Shown: piece after piece, positions 55,453 through 62,974 of the stretch
How positions within the stretch are numbered: position 1 is the first letter of the stretch
How the letters are laid out: every line of letters starts with the position of its first letter
NCBI RefSeq assembly: GCF_017353255.1
Contig: NZ_JAFMYU010000004.1
Coordinates: 186,001-250,000, forward strand
Length of the DNA: 64,000 bases
From: Fibrella aquatilis
GTDB taxonomy: Bacteria; Bacteroidota; Bacteroidia; Cytophagales; Spirosomataceae
Direction: 5' to 3'
Program-made: the position numbers and the translations under genes
The notes under the pieces: generated by a model
Databases searched by the model: none
The model's input: the letters and a program-made list of their open reading frames with translations, nothing else
Told to the model about the DNA's origin: nothing

Positions 55453-56295
55453 TCACTTAAACAACCCAACCGGGTCAGGTTGTTTCAGGAGCAGTTCGTG
55501 GATGTAATCCAGATCGACTGAGGAGATGTTGGTGGTGTAGGCTTTGTGGACGTAGAGCCAGGCATCGCCGTAGTTGGCTTCGAGGTAATTGGCCAACGAG
55601 AGTTTCATGTAGGCCGTGGCGTGGTCGGGGCGGAGGAAGATGGCTTTGGCCAGGTGCTCACGGGCATCTACCATACTGGCGGTGTCCTGCTTAGCCTGAT
55701 ACTGCTCCAGCTCTACCGTGGCCAGGTCGGTTAACAAAACGGCATTGGTATCGGCCAGGCTGGCACCGCGCTTCAGCATCTTGATGGCCGTTCCTAACTG
55801 GTTGCGCTGGTAAGAAACCACCCCTAGTCCCCAAAACGCATCGGCGTTTTTATCGTCGAGCAGGTTGGCCAGGTTGAATCGATAGGCGGCGGTATCTAGC
55901 TGTGCTTCAGCCACATACTCCCAACCACGGGCCGCAAAAAACTGGCTGGCTTCGGTGCGGTTGGTGAAATTCTGGTCGCAATCGTTCAGGAACCGGATCT
56001 CCTCTTCAATCTGCGACGGCGACTTTGACCGTTCACCGAAGAGGGGCAAAATCTTGCTATCAATAACGCGCTCCGGGGCTTTTTCAACAACATCAGCGGT
56101 TGGGGCCACCTCTTTCGGAGTCACCGCCTTTGGATTGGTAGCCGCCTTGGCTGCCCGCGACGCCGACACCATCACGGGAGTCTGTGCCTGCCCAACCGCC
56201 AGTACCGGCAACAACAACAGGCTCCACACCAACGGGTGCGGCGTGAGCAGGATGCGTGGAGTAACGTAGCGTGAAAGGGGGCCGTTGTTATGCAT
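55453..56295 (-). CDS. Secreted TPR-repeat protein
   Basis: 280 residues with a signal peptide (TPHPLVWSLLLLPVLAVGQAQ). An Ala/Thr/Val-rich stretch (about 40-75) leads to TPR-like helical pairs: YRFNLANLLDDKNADAFWGL, GVVSYQRNQLGTAIKMLKRG, ASLADTNAVLLTDLATVELE and AIFLRPDHATAYMKLSLANY. A periplasmic scaffold or complex-assembly role is expected for such proteins, but the partner is unknown. It lies 48 nt downstream of the DEAD-box helicase gene on the same strand. Confidence 0.8.
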   Translation of the reverse strand: MHNNGPLSRYVTPRILLTPHPLVWSLLLLPVLAVGQAQTPVMVSASRAAKAATNPKAVTPKEVAPTADVVEKAPERVIDSKILPLFGERSKSPSQIEEEIRFLNDCDQNFTNRTEASQFFAARGWEYVAEAQLDTAAYRFNLANLLDDKNADAFWGLGVVSYQRNQLGTAIKMLKRGASLADTNAVLLTDLATVELEQYQAKQDTASMVDAREHLAKAIFLRPDHATAYMKLSLANYLEANYGDAWLYVHKAYTTNISSVDLDYIHELLLKQPDPVGLFK

Positions 56296-56343
56296 AGTTA
56301 TCGTAAAAACGACGGGGCATCCAAGTTAGTACATTGCGGGCAA

Positions 56344-57777
56344 TTACCGTTTGCTCGAACCCCGTTTACCCGTGTTTTTGGGTCCTGAGCCTGAGCGGGT
56401 TGCTGGCTTTCGACCCGGATTGGCGGGCTTCTTTTTTAATCCGCTGGCCGCTGCTGCCGCCTGCCCCGCCCGGCTGTGTCGCGCTGCGCCACCCAGGCGT
56501 TCCTGTTTGGCACGAGCCGCCGCCTTCGGGTCTTTCTTTTCGTGGAAAGCACCCTTGAACGTAGGGTCATCTTTGCGGCGTTGCTCATCTATTTCGCGCA
56601 GCATATCCTGCTGCTCCTCTTTCGGCGTTTCCACCTGCTCAACCTCCCGCGGAATAGGCAGGCGGTTGATCTTTTGCCGGATGATGCCCTCAATCTTGTC
56701 GATGTGGTACGCCTCAGCGATGGTCACAAACGTGATGGCCTCGCCCGCGTGATTCGCCCGACCGGTGCGGCCAATGCGGTGTACGTAGTCTTCGTAGATG
56801 ATGGGCACGTCGAAATTAATCACGTGCGACACCTCAGCCACGTCGATACCCCGCGCGGCCACGTCAGTAGCAACCAACACCCGGATGTTGCCTTCCTTAA
56901 ATGCCTCCATCGAATTGATGCGCGTGTTCTGGCCTTTGTTGGCGTGAATTACCCGGATGTTCCTGTCATCCACCACTTTACGTGCCAAAAATTTATAGAT
57001 ATTCTCGGCGGTCTGTTTTGTGCGGGTGAACACAATCACGCGCTGGGCGTCTTCCCGCGTAACGAGGTGGGCCAGCAGGTTGATCTTCGTGCGGAAGTTG
57101 GGCACCTCATAAATCGCCTGATCCACCATTTCGGCAGTCATGTTCTGCGGCGTTACCTCAATGCGGATGGGCGCTTCCAGAAACTCCGCCGAAAACCGTT
57201 CTACCTTATCGGGGAACGTGGCCGAGAAGAGCAGGTTCTGCCGTTTGCGGGGAATAACCTCCAAAATAGCCCGAATCTGGGGCATGAATCCCATATCGAG
57301 CATTTTGTCGGCCTCATCCAGGATCATGGTTTTGAGGTCTTTGGTCACGATCTCGCCTGCCCGGTAGAGGTCATTAAACCGGCCCGGCGTGGCTACAATG
57401 ATGTCGACGCCCTCCTGTAACCGGGCTATCTGCGCCTTCGGACCCAGGCCACCATATACGGCCACGTGCCGGATGTCGGTATGCACAGCAAACTGCGCAA
57501 TGGCTTTGTCTATCTGCATGGCCAGTTCGCGCGTGGGGGCCAAAATAAGGGCGCGGGGGTTGGTGCCCTGCGCGTATTTCACTTTCATCAGCAGGGGCAA
57601 CACATACGCCGCCGTCTTGCCCGTACCCGTTTGGGCAATACCCAGCACGTCATGATTGCCCAGCACCACTGGAATGGCCTTTTCCTGAATGGGTGTCGGC
57701 TCAGTGTACCCCGCCTCGGCCACCGCGTTGAGTAACTGCCGGTTCAGCGCAAAGGCTTCAAAGGTTTTTTCTTCCAT
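56344..57777 (-). CDS. DEAD-box ATP-dependent RNA helicase
   Basis: 477 residues. Motifs in order: the Q-motif YTEPTPIQEKAIP, AQTGTGKT (I), PTRELAMQ (Ia), GG and TPGR (Ib), DEADKM (II), SAT (III), VIFTRTKQTAE (IV), ATDVAARGIDV (V) and HRIGRTGR (VI). The C-terminal 90 residues are a basic, Gly/Lys/Arg/Ala-rich tail for RNA binding, as in RhlE-type helicases. It unwinds structured RNA in ribosome assembly, RNA decay or cold adaptation. A TACCTTTG box (57782-57789) ends only 4 nt before the start, so the mRNA may be almost leaderless. Confidence 0.96.
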   Translation of the reverse strand: MEEKTFEAFALNRQLLNAVAEAGYTEPTPIQEKAIPVVLGNHDVLGIAQTGTGKTAAYVLPLLMKVKYAQGTNPRALILAPTRELAMQIDKAIAQFAVHTDIRHVAVYGGLGPKAQIARLQEGVDIIVATPGRFNDLYRAGEIVTKDLKTMILDEADKMLDMGFMPQIRAILEVIPRKRQNLLFSATFPDKVERFSAEFLEAPIRIEVTPQNMTAEMVDQAIYEVPNFRTKINLLAHLVTREDAQRVIVFTRTKQTAENIYKFLARKVVDDRNIRVIHANKGQNTRINSMEAFKEGNIRVLVATDVAARGIDVAEVSHVINFDVPIIYEDYVHRIGRTGRANHAGEAITFVTIAEAYHIDKIEGIIRQKINRLPIPREVEQVETPKEEQQDMLREIDEQRRKDDPTFKGAFHEKKDPKAAARAKQERLGGAARHSRAGQAAAAASGLKKKPANPGRKPATRSGSGPKNTGKRGSSKR

Positions 57778-57781
57778 ACCG

Positions 57782-57789
57782 CAAAGGTA
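57782..57789 (-). promoter_or_regulatory. Putative -7 box directly at the helicase start codon
   Basis: TACCTTTG on the minus strand, 4 nt before the ATG at 57777, with no TTG at 19 nt. If used, transcription would start at or just inside the start codon. Confidence 0.4.
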
Positions 57790-57796
57790 GGCAGGG

Positions 57797-58003
57797 AGTT
57801 TTCAGTTTAGAGTTTTGAGTTGCTTCGCGCTTTAGCGTAGCCCGGACGCGGGACCACCCCCGCCCTAAAGGGTGCCTGCTGGCGCACTAATACGCCTTTG
57901 GCAGTTTACTCATGCGCCAGCAGGCACCCTTTAGGGCGGGGGTGGTCCCGCGTCCGGGCTACGCTAAAGCGCGAAGCAAACTCAAAACTCTAAACTGAAA
58001 ACT
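57797..58003. repeat. Very long intergenic palindrome (element h), about 90-nt arms
   Basis: Arms 57797-57886 and 57913-58003 are inverted copies identical apart from one extra T, around a 26-nt loop. Modules from outside inward: AGTTTTCAGTTTAGAG words, TTGCTTCGCGC, a CCCGGACGCGGGACC stretch, GCCCTAAAGGG, and the loop-proximal GCCTGCTGGCGC. The right arm overlaps the stop codon of the outer-membrane protein gene (58003-58005). Confidence 0.95.
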
Positions 58004-58860
58004 TAAAACTTAAACCCCAACTCCAGCGCTACGGTGTTATTCCGTGACTCCAGCTCATTGGCACGCATCACGTTGATGAGGCCGCGCTGGTAGCTGAGGC
58101 CTACGTTGACGGCGTTGACGTTGTTGATCTTATACTGCATACCGGCACCCAGCAACACGCCGAAGTCCATAAGCCCGTATTGCCGCTGGTAGCTGCCGCC
58201 CGCATTGGCGAACTTATATAGGGCGTTGGTGGTAGGGTCGAGGGCTTTTTCGGCCAGCTTAACGTCGAGCAGGCCACCGCACTGAATGTAGCCGCGCAGG
58301 TCGGGGCCAATGTTGTTGGCGTACATTTTCACCGTCAGCGGAATCTGGAGATACTGCAAATTATACACCGACTCGCCCACGGGGGCACCCGGCTTAAACC
58401 GGTCCTGCCCAAAAGAACCCGGAATAATGAACGACGACCGTTTGATGGTGTACCATAGCCCCGAACTGAAAGCGTAGCGGTCTTTGAAGAAAAAATAATC
58501 GAGTGATGGTCCCACGCTCATACGCACACCTACGCCATTGGTCTGAAACTGACTGTACGACCCCGTACCGTCGGCCGAGTTGAACCCAAAGCCGGGAGCC
58601 ACCCGAAAACTCATCTCGATCAGGTGCGCCGGGCGTTCATAGTCGGGCAATTGGTCTTCGGTATAGCCGTTACTTCCCTGGCGGCGGGCATCGCTTTCGC
58701 GCTTGTAGTCGCGCAGGGTTTGTTTAGCCGCTTTAGCGCTGCCTTTGGGGTAATAAACGGCCGGTTTTCGAGCTTGTGCGCACCCTACCTGGCCAGTACC
58801 GATCAGCAGGCATATCGTCGCCACAGTAGCCAGCCAACCCATTGCTGCAACTTTTTTCAT
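58003..58860 (-). CDS. Outer-membrane protein, PorT-like beta-barrel
   Basis: 285 residues from the ATG at 58860 (MKKVAAMGWLATVATICLLI), a signal peptide with its cleavage site near GCAQA. The mature part has a Lys/Arg-rich stretch (residues 40-70), then about eight amphipathic strands: MSFRVAPGFGFNSA, VGVRMSVGPSLDYFFFKDRY, AFSSGLWYTIKR and LQIPLTVKMYANNIGPDLRG. It ends in VALELGFKF with a C-terminal aromatic, as in outer-membrane barrels. Most similar to the PorT/outer membrane beta-barrel (OMP_b-brl_2) type. Its start is only 39 bp from the divergent gldB start. Confidence 0.78.
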   Translation of the reverse strand: MKKVAAMGWLATVATICLLIGTGQVGCAQARKPAVYYPKGSAKAAKQTLRDYKRESDARRQGSNGYTEDQLPDYERPAHLIEMSFRVAPGFGFNSADGTGSYSQFQTNGVGVRMSVGPSLDYFFFKDRYAFSSGLWYTIKRSSFIIPGSFGQDRFKPGAPVGESVYNLQYLQIPLTVKMYANNIGPDLRGYIQCGGLLDVKLAEKALDPTTNALYKFANAGGSYQRQYGLMDFGVLLGAGMQYKINNVNAVNVGLSYQRGLINVMRANELESRNNTVALELGFKF

Positions 58861-58899
58861 AATTTTGTACGTTTTCAAGATAGCAAAAGAGCCATCCGT

Positions 58900-59907
58900 A
58901 TGGGAGTTAGGGAACGCTTGGGCCAGTTGACCAACGGATTGGTAATTGGCGCAGGCTTTATAGGTAGCGTACTGTTTACTTCTTGTACCAAAACCGAGCC
59001 AGTCTCTGTTGAGCGACTTGAGGAAGGCCTTTTCGCAGCACAGTCTCCTGCTCAAATGAGGCAGTTTTTGGCTAGTCATTCCGGTACCGCTCAATTGTAC
59101 TTTAACGCGAATGACCCCGCTTCTGATACAGCCCTGATCGCAGAATTGACCAACCGGGTCAACAACCCCGAACTGCGGGCACTTTATGCGCAAACGAAAG
59201 CCGAATTTGGCGACGCTGCTGCGCTGAAAGCGGGTCTTGCCCAAGCGTTTACCAACATTCAGAAAGACTTTCCCAGCTTCAGACCACCCCGAGTAGCCAC
59301 CATTGCAACTGGCTTTATGGGACCTGATTTGCTGGTGACCGACAGCCTGATCGTTATAGCACTCGACTATTTCGCTGGACCTAAAGCCAAATATCGGCCT
59401 ATCGGTCCTGAATTTCCGCAATATGTGCTTCGGCGCTACCAGCAGGCCTACATCGTGCCTACCGTTGTGCGCATGATTTCGGACCGTTTCAACGCCACCG
59501 ACCCCGCCGACCAAACTCTTCTGGCCGACATGATCCACAGCGGCAAGGGCCTGTTGTTTACCCGCACCATCCTGCCCGAAACACCCGACAGCCTGATCAT
59601 TGGTTATTCAGACCGGCAACTGACCCAAACGTTTAATTCACAGGACCAGGTTTGGGCACATTTCATCGACAATCAATTACTGTACAATACAAGCGGCGAA
59701 ATAAAGCAGCGGTATATGGAAGAACGACCCTTCACCGCCGAAATCGGCACAGCCTGTCCGGGACGGATCGGGCAGTGGCTCGGCTGGCGAATCGTGTCGT
59801 ACTACCAAACCCGCCAGAAGGCTTCGCTGTCCGACATTATGCAGCTTAAAAACGCACAGACAATCTTCCAACAGTCTGGTTATAAAGGGCAGAAGGAGGA
59901 AGAATAG
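58900..59907 (+). CDS. gldB: Gliding motility lipoprotein GldB
   Basis: 335 residues from the ATG at 58900. The N-terminus has a hydrophobic stretch ending in a lipobox (GSVLFTSC). The body has FMGPDLLVTDSLIVIALDYF followed by AGPKAKYRPIGPEFPQYVLR, and SDRFNATDPADQTLLADMIH; these are the conserved blocks of GldB. GldB is required for gliding and for type IX secretion-linked motility in Flavobacterium; in non-gliding relatives it is still conserved. Some residues of DUF2268-type peptidases are shared. The frame is open upstream to 58624, antisense to the barrel gene, and is not used. Confidence 0.88.
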   Translation: MGVRERLGQLTNGLVIGAGFIGSVLFTSCTKTEPVSVERLEEGLFAAQSPAQMRQFLASHSGTAQLYFNANDPASDTALIAELTNRVNNPELRALYAQTKAEFGDAAALKAGLAQAFTNIQKDFPSFRPPRVATIATGFMGPDLLVTDSLIVIALDYFAGPKAKYRPIGPEFPQYVLRRYQQAYIVPTVVRMISDRFNATDPADQTLLADMIHSGKGLLFTRTILPETPDSLIIGYSDRQLTQTFNSQDQVWAHFIDNQLLYNTSGEIKQRYMEERPFTAEIGTACPGRIGQWLGWRIVSYYQTRQKASLSDIMQLKNAQTIFQQSGYKGQKEEE

Positions 59908-59910
59908 TCA

Positions 59911-60028
59911 TTTCGCCTGCGTAACCCCCCGCCCTGAAGGGGGCCTGCTGGCGCGTTCACAACACCTACATATATTTTGATATTGCGCCAGCAGGCCCCC
60001 TTCAGGGCGGGGGGTTACGCAGGCGAAA
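59911..60028. repeat. Intergenic palindrome (element i), 44-nt perfect arms
   Basis: Arms 59911-59954 and 59985-60028 are exact inverted copies around a 30-nt AT-rich loop. It starts 3 nt after the gldB stop. The GCCCTGAAGGG and loop-proximal GCCTGCTGGCGC modules are shared with element h. Confidence 0.94.
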
Positions 60029-60072
60029 GCAATTGACTAAAGTTACAGTGCGTCTTTCACGCACACCAGACG

Positions 60073-61887
60073 ATGGCACAACGAAGACGAAATTTTGGGG
60101 AAGAGACGCCCGAAGAAGATAAAAAGAAGCTGAGCGGGCAGGCATTGCGCCGGGCGTCGCGGCTGTTTGGGTTTGTGAAACCCTATTGGGCATATTATGC
60201 CGTTGGCTTTGTGTTCTTGGGACTGTCAACGGCCACTACGCTCAGCTTTAGTTTGATAATCAGGGAAGTAACAAACGTGCTAGATGGCAAATCGCCGTAC
60301 AGCCTGAATCAGATCATTGCCTTTTTTGTGGCGGTGCTGGCTGGGCAGGCGGTGTTTTCATTCTTCCGCATCTACTATTTCGCGCAGGTCAGCGAACGCT
60401 CCATGGCCGATATCCGGCGGGCGGTGTATGACAAGATGGTATCCCTGCCGATTACTTTTTTCGAGCAGCGGCGCGTGGGTGAACTCACCAGCCGGCTGTC
60501 GTCGGACGTGACGCAGTTGCAGGATGTGCTGTCAATTACGCTGGCTGAGTTTTTCCGGCAGATTGCCACACTCATTTTTGGTACGGCGGCTATTTTGTAT
60601 TTGTCCTGGAAGCTCACCCTGTTTATGCTGGCTACGTTTCCGCTGCTGATTGTGTCAGCCATGTTTTTCGGGCGATTCATTCGCAAGCTCTCGAAACAGG
60701 CGCAGGACGAGCTGGCCAACGCCAGCGTGGTGGTGGAAGAAACCTTGCAGGCCATTAACGTGGTGAAGGCCTTTACCAACGAACGCTACGAAAGCAACCG
60801 CTATGCTAACGCTCTAAGCCGAATGGTGAGTATTGCCCTCAGAACAGCTACCTACCGGGGGGCCTTTGTGTCGTTTGTGATTACGGCCCTGTTTGGCTCT
60901 ATCGTGGGCGTATTGTGGTACGGCGGCAACCTGGTGTTGCAGCACGAAATGAACCTCGCCGACCTTATCACCTTCCTGTTTTTGATGGCCTTCATTGGCG
61001 GGTCGGTGGCGGGCATGGGCGATATGTATGCGCAGATTCAGCGCACGCTGGGTGCCTCGGAGCGGATTCTGGATATCCTGGAAGAAACCCCCGAAGTGCA
61101 GCTTGACCAGGCCCCCGCAGCGCTTGCCGCCCCCATCGAGGGCGACATTGTCTTCGACGACGTGCATTTCTCGTACCCCACCCGGCCTGATATTGAAGTG
61201 CTGAAAGGTGTTTCGCTGCGGGTAAAATCGGGGCAGAAAATTGCGCTGGTGGGTCAAAGCGGCGCGGGCAAATCGACTATCGTGCAACTGCTGATGCGGT
61301 ACTACCCACTGGCCGAGGGGCAGATTACGGTAGATGACCGGGCTATTTCGAGCTACGATATCACCAACCTGCGGCAGCACATAGCCATTGTCCCTCAGGA
61401 GGTTATGCTGTTTGGCGGCACTATTGAAGAGAACATTCGCTATGGTAAACCCGACGCCACCGCTGAAGAAATCAACGAAGCCGCCCGCCGCGCCAACGCC
61501 CTAGAGTTTATCAACTCGTTTCCCGAAGGCCTCGGCACGGTGGTGGGCGAACGCGGTGTGAAACTGTCGGGTGGTCAGCGGCAGCGCATCGCCATTGCGC
61601 GGGCTATCCTGAAAGACCCCGCCATCCTGATTTTGGACGAAGCCACCTCGTCGCTCGATGCCGAATCGGAACGGCTGGTACAGGAAGCACTGGATGAGCT
61701 GATGCAAAACCGCACCACGCTCATCATTGCCCACCGCCTCGCCACCATCCGGCAGGTAGACCAGATATACGTCCTCCGCGACGGCCAAATCGCCGAGCAA
61801 GGTACCCACGACGAACTAGCCACCCGCGAAGCCGGCCTCTACGCAAACCTAGTTAAATTGCAGTTTGAGATGCAGGAGAAAGGATAA
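60073..61887 (+). CDS. ABC transporter, fused permease and ATPase (MsbA-like)
   Basis: 604 residues. Six membrane helices (about residues 35-320) form the type I exporter half; FFEQRRVGELTSRLSSDVTQ is the coupling-helix region. The ATPase domain has Walker A GQSGAGKST (near 397), Q-loop VPQEVM, signature LSGGQRQR, Walker B AILILDEATS and switch IAHRLAT. It works as a homodimer; relatives export lipids (MsbA) or drugs, and the substrate here is not certain. It lies between palindromes i and j. Confidence 0.93.
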   Translation: MAQRRRNFGEETPEEDKKKLSGQALRRASRLFGFVKPYWAYYAVGFVFLGLSTATTLSFSLIIREVTNVLDGKSPYSLNQIIAFFVAVLAGQAVFSFFRIYYFAQVSERSMADIRRAVYDKMVSLPITFFEQRRVGELTSRLSSDVTQLQDVLSITLAEFFRQIATLIFGTAAILYLSWKLTLFMLATFPLLIVSAMFFGRFIRKLSKQAQDELANASVVVEETLQAINVVKAFTNERYESNRYANALSRMVSIALRTATYRGAFVSFVITALFGSIVGVLWYGGNLVLQHEMNLADLITFLFLMAFIGGSVAGMGDMYAQIQRTLGASERILDILEETPEVQLDQAPAALAAPIEGDIVFDDVHFSYPTRPDIEVLKGVSLRVKSGQKIALVGQSGAGKSTIVQLLMRYYPLAEGQITVDDRAISSYDITNLRQHIAIVPQEVMLFGGTIEENIRYGKPDATAEEINEAARRANALEFINSFPEGLGTVVGERGVKLSGGQRQRIAIARAILKDPAILILDEATSSLDAESERLVQEALDELMQNRTTLIIAHRLATIRQVDQIYVLRDGQIAEQGTHDELATREAGLYANLVKLQFEMQEKG

Positions 61888-61890
61888 GGT

Positions 61891-62055
61891 TGCTTCGCGC
61901 GTTGTGGCTTCGCACTACGTGCCCGGACGCGGGACCGCCTTCGACAAGCTCAGGGTGACAACAACCTTGAGGCAACTCAAGGGCACATATAAAGTTCCCT
62001 GTCACCCTGTGAGCTTGTCGAAGGCGGTCACGCGTCCGGGCACGTAGCGCGAAGC
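61891..62055. repeat. Intergenic palindrome (element j), imperfect 50-60-nt arms
   Basis: Left arm 61907-61960 (with a partial duplicate from 61891) and right arm 62000-62055 are inverted copies with two substitutions and a 2-nt indel, around a 39-nt loop. Contains TTGCTTCGCGC, a GTGCCCGGACGCG stretch (shared with element h) and the CTTCGACAAGCTCAGGGTG-type core common in bacterial intergenic repeats. It begins 3 nt after the ABC transporter stop. Confidence 0.85.
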
Positions 62056-62100
62056 TCTGTGTTAACTCAGTTAATAGTTTCACTTTCGAGGTTTTAACCA

Positions 62101-62544
62101 ATGAATCAAGCCAAAATCATTCTACTAATGCTGTTTTCGCTCTTTTGCGGTACGGTTTGCTTTGGCCAGACAGGAGTTAGTGCTGCAAAAGTTGAACAAC
62201 TATCTGCAAAGAACAGCGAGAGAGTTTATAACGAGGATGAGGTTTCGCGAAAGCCAGAATTTGTAGGTGGAGTAGCTAGGATGTATGCTTACTTGGGCAA
62301 GCATATCAGATATACCAAGGAAGCTGAGAAGGCTAACGTAGCAGGGAAGCTTTTTACACGCTTTGTAGTAAACACTGATGGGTCCATCAGCGATATTTCA
62401 ATATTGAAGGGTTTTGGTTTCGGAATGGATGAAATGCTGATTGATGTCATTAGTAAAATGCCCAGATGGAAGCCCGGAGAATTAGCCAGTAAGCCTGTGC
62501 GCACTATGTATAATTTACCAGTAACTATATGTGGTCTAGATTAA
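62101..62544 (+). CDS. TonB C-terminal domain protein
   Basis: 147 residues: a signal peptide (AKIILLMLFSLFCGTVCFGQ), then PEFVGGVARMYAYLGKHIRY, FVVNTDGSISDISILKGFGF and MPRWKPGELASKPVRTMYNL, which are the conserved TonB C-terminal elements (the GKLFTRFVV strand and the PxW(K/R)PG turn). It lacks the usual Pro-rich spacer and long N-terminal membrane anchor of true TonB, so it is more likely a stand-alone periplasmic TonB_C protein, a type common in Bacteroidota, than an energy transducer. It ends 10 nt before the Fur gene. Confidence 0.82.
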   Translation: MNQAKIILLMLFSLFCGTVCFGQTGVSAAKVEQLSAKNSERVYNEDEVSRKPEFVGGVARMYAYLGKHIRYTKEAEKANVAGKLFTRFVVNTDGSISDISILKGFGFGMDEMLIDVISKMPRWKPGELASKPVRTMYNLPVTICGLD

Positions 62545-62554
62545 CCCCCACCCC

Positions 62555-62965
62555 ATGACCGCCACACAGACACTGAAAGATCATAACCTGCGGCATACTA
62601 ATAACCGCGAGGAACTGCTCGACCTGTTTATTCAGACCGACCACGCACTGGCGCATGGCACCATCGAAGAACGCCTTGGCCCCGACCACGACCGCGTCAC
62701 GATCTACCGCACCCTGCGCACCTTTGTCGATAAGGGCATTGTACACAAGGTGCTCGACGATACCGGCGACCCCAAGTATGCGCTGTGTCGGCATACCTGC
62801 GCCAAAGACGACCACCACCACGACCACGTGCATTTCAAGTGTCAGCAGTGCGGGCAAACCACCTGCCTTGACCACGTACAGATTCCTGCTATTTCGTTGC
62901 CAGATGGCTACAGCCGGGTCGAAACCAACCTGCTGATTCAGGGCACCTGTCCAGAATGCGTTTAG
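62555..62965 (+). CDS. Fur family transcriptional regulator
   Basis: 136 residues. The winged-helix DNA-binding half has TNNREELLDLFIQTDHALAH and DHDRVTIYRTLRTFVDKGIV. The dimerisation half has the His-rich DDHHHDHVHFKC and two Cys pairs, CQQC and CPEC, which form the structural zinc site. Fur-family members sense Fe, Zn, Mn or peroxide; the ligands seen do not distinguish Fur from Zur or PerR. It is 10 nt after the TonB-C gene, which may be in the same transcript, and 10 nt before the MutS-like gene. Confidence 0.92.
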   Translation: MTATQTLKDHNLRHTNNREELLDLFIQTDHALAHGTIEERLGPDHDRVTIYRTLRTFVDKGIVHKVLDDTGDPKYALCRHTCAKDDHHHDHVHFKCQQCGQTTCLDHVQIPAISLPDGYSRVETNLLIQGTCPECV

Positions 62966-62974
62966 CCCATCTCA

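Noticed and set aside
58861-59538. Open minus-strand frame continuing upstream of the outer-membrane protein gene, antisense to gldB.
   Set aside because: The signal peptide at 58860 marks the true start, and the upstream translation is Cys/Gly/Arg-rich without conserved character, as expected for the complement of gldB.
55277-62055. Reading the inverted repeats as insertion sequences or MITEs.
   Set aside because: No transposase, no target-site duplications seen, and outer arm ends differ from one element to the next; the constant feature is the neighbouring stop codon.
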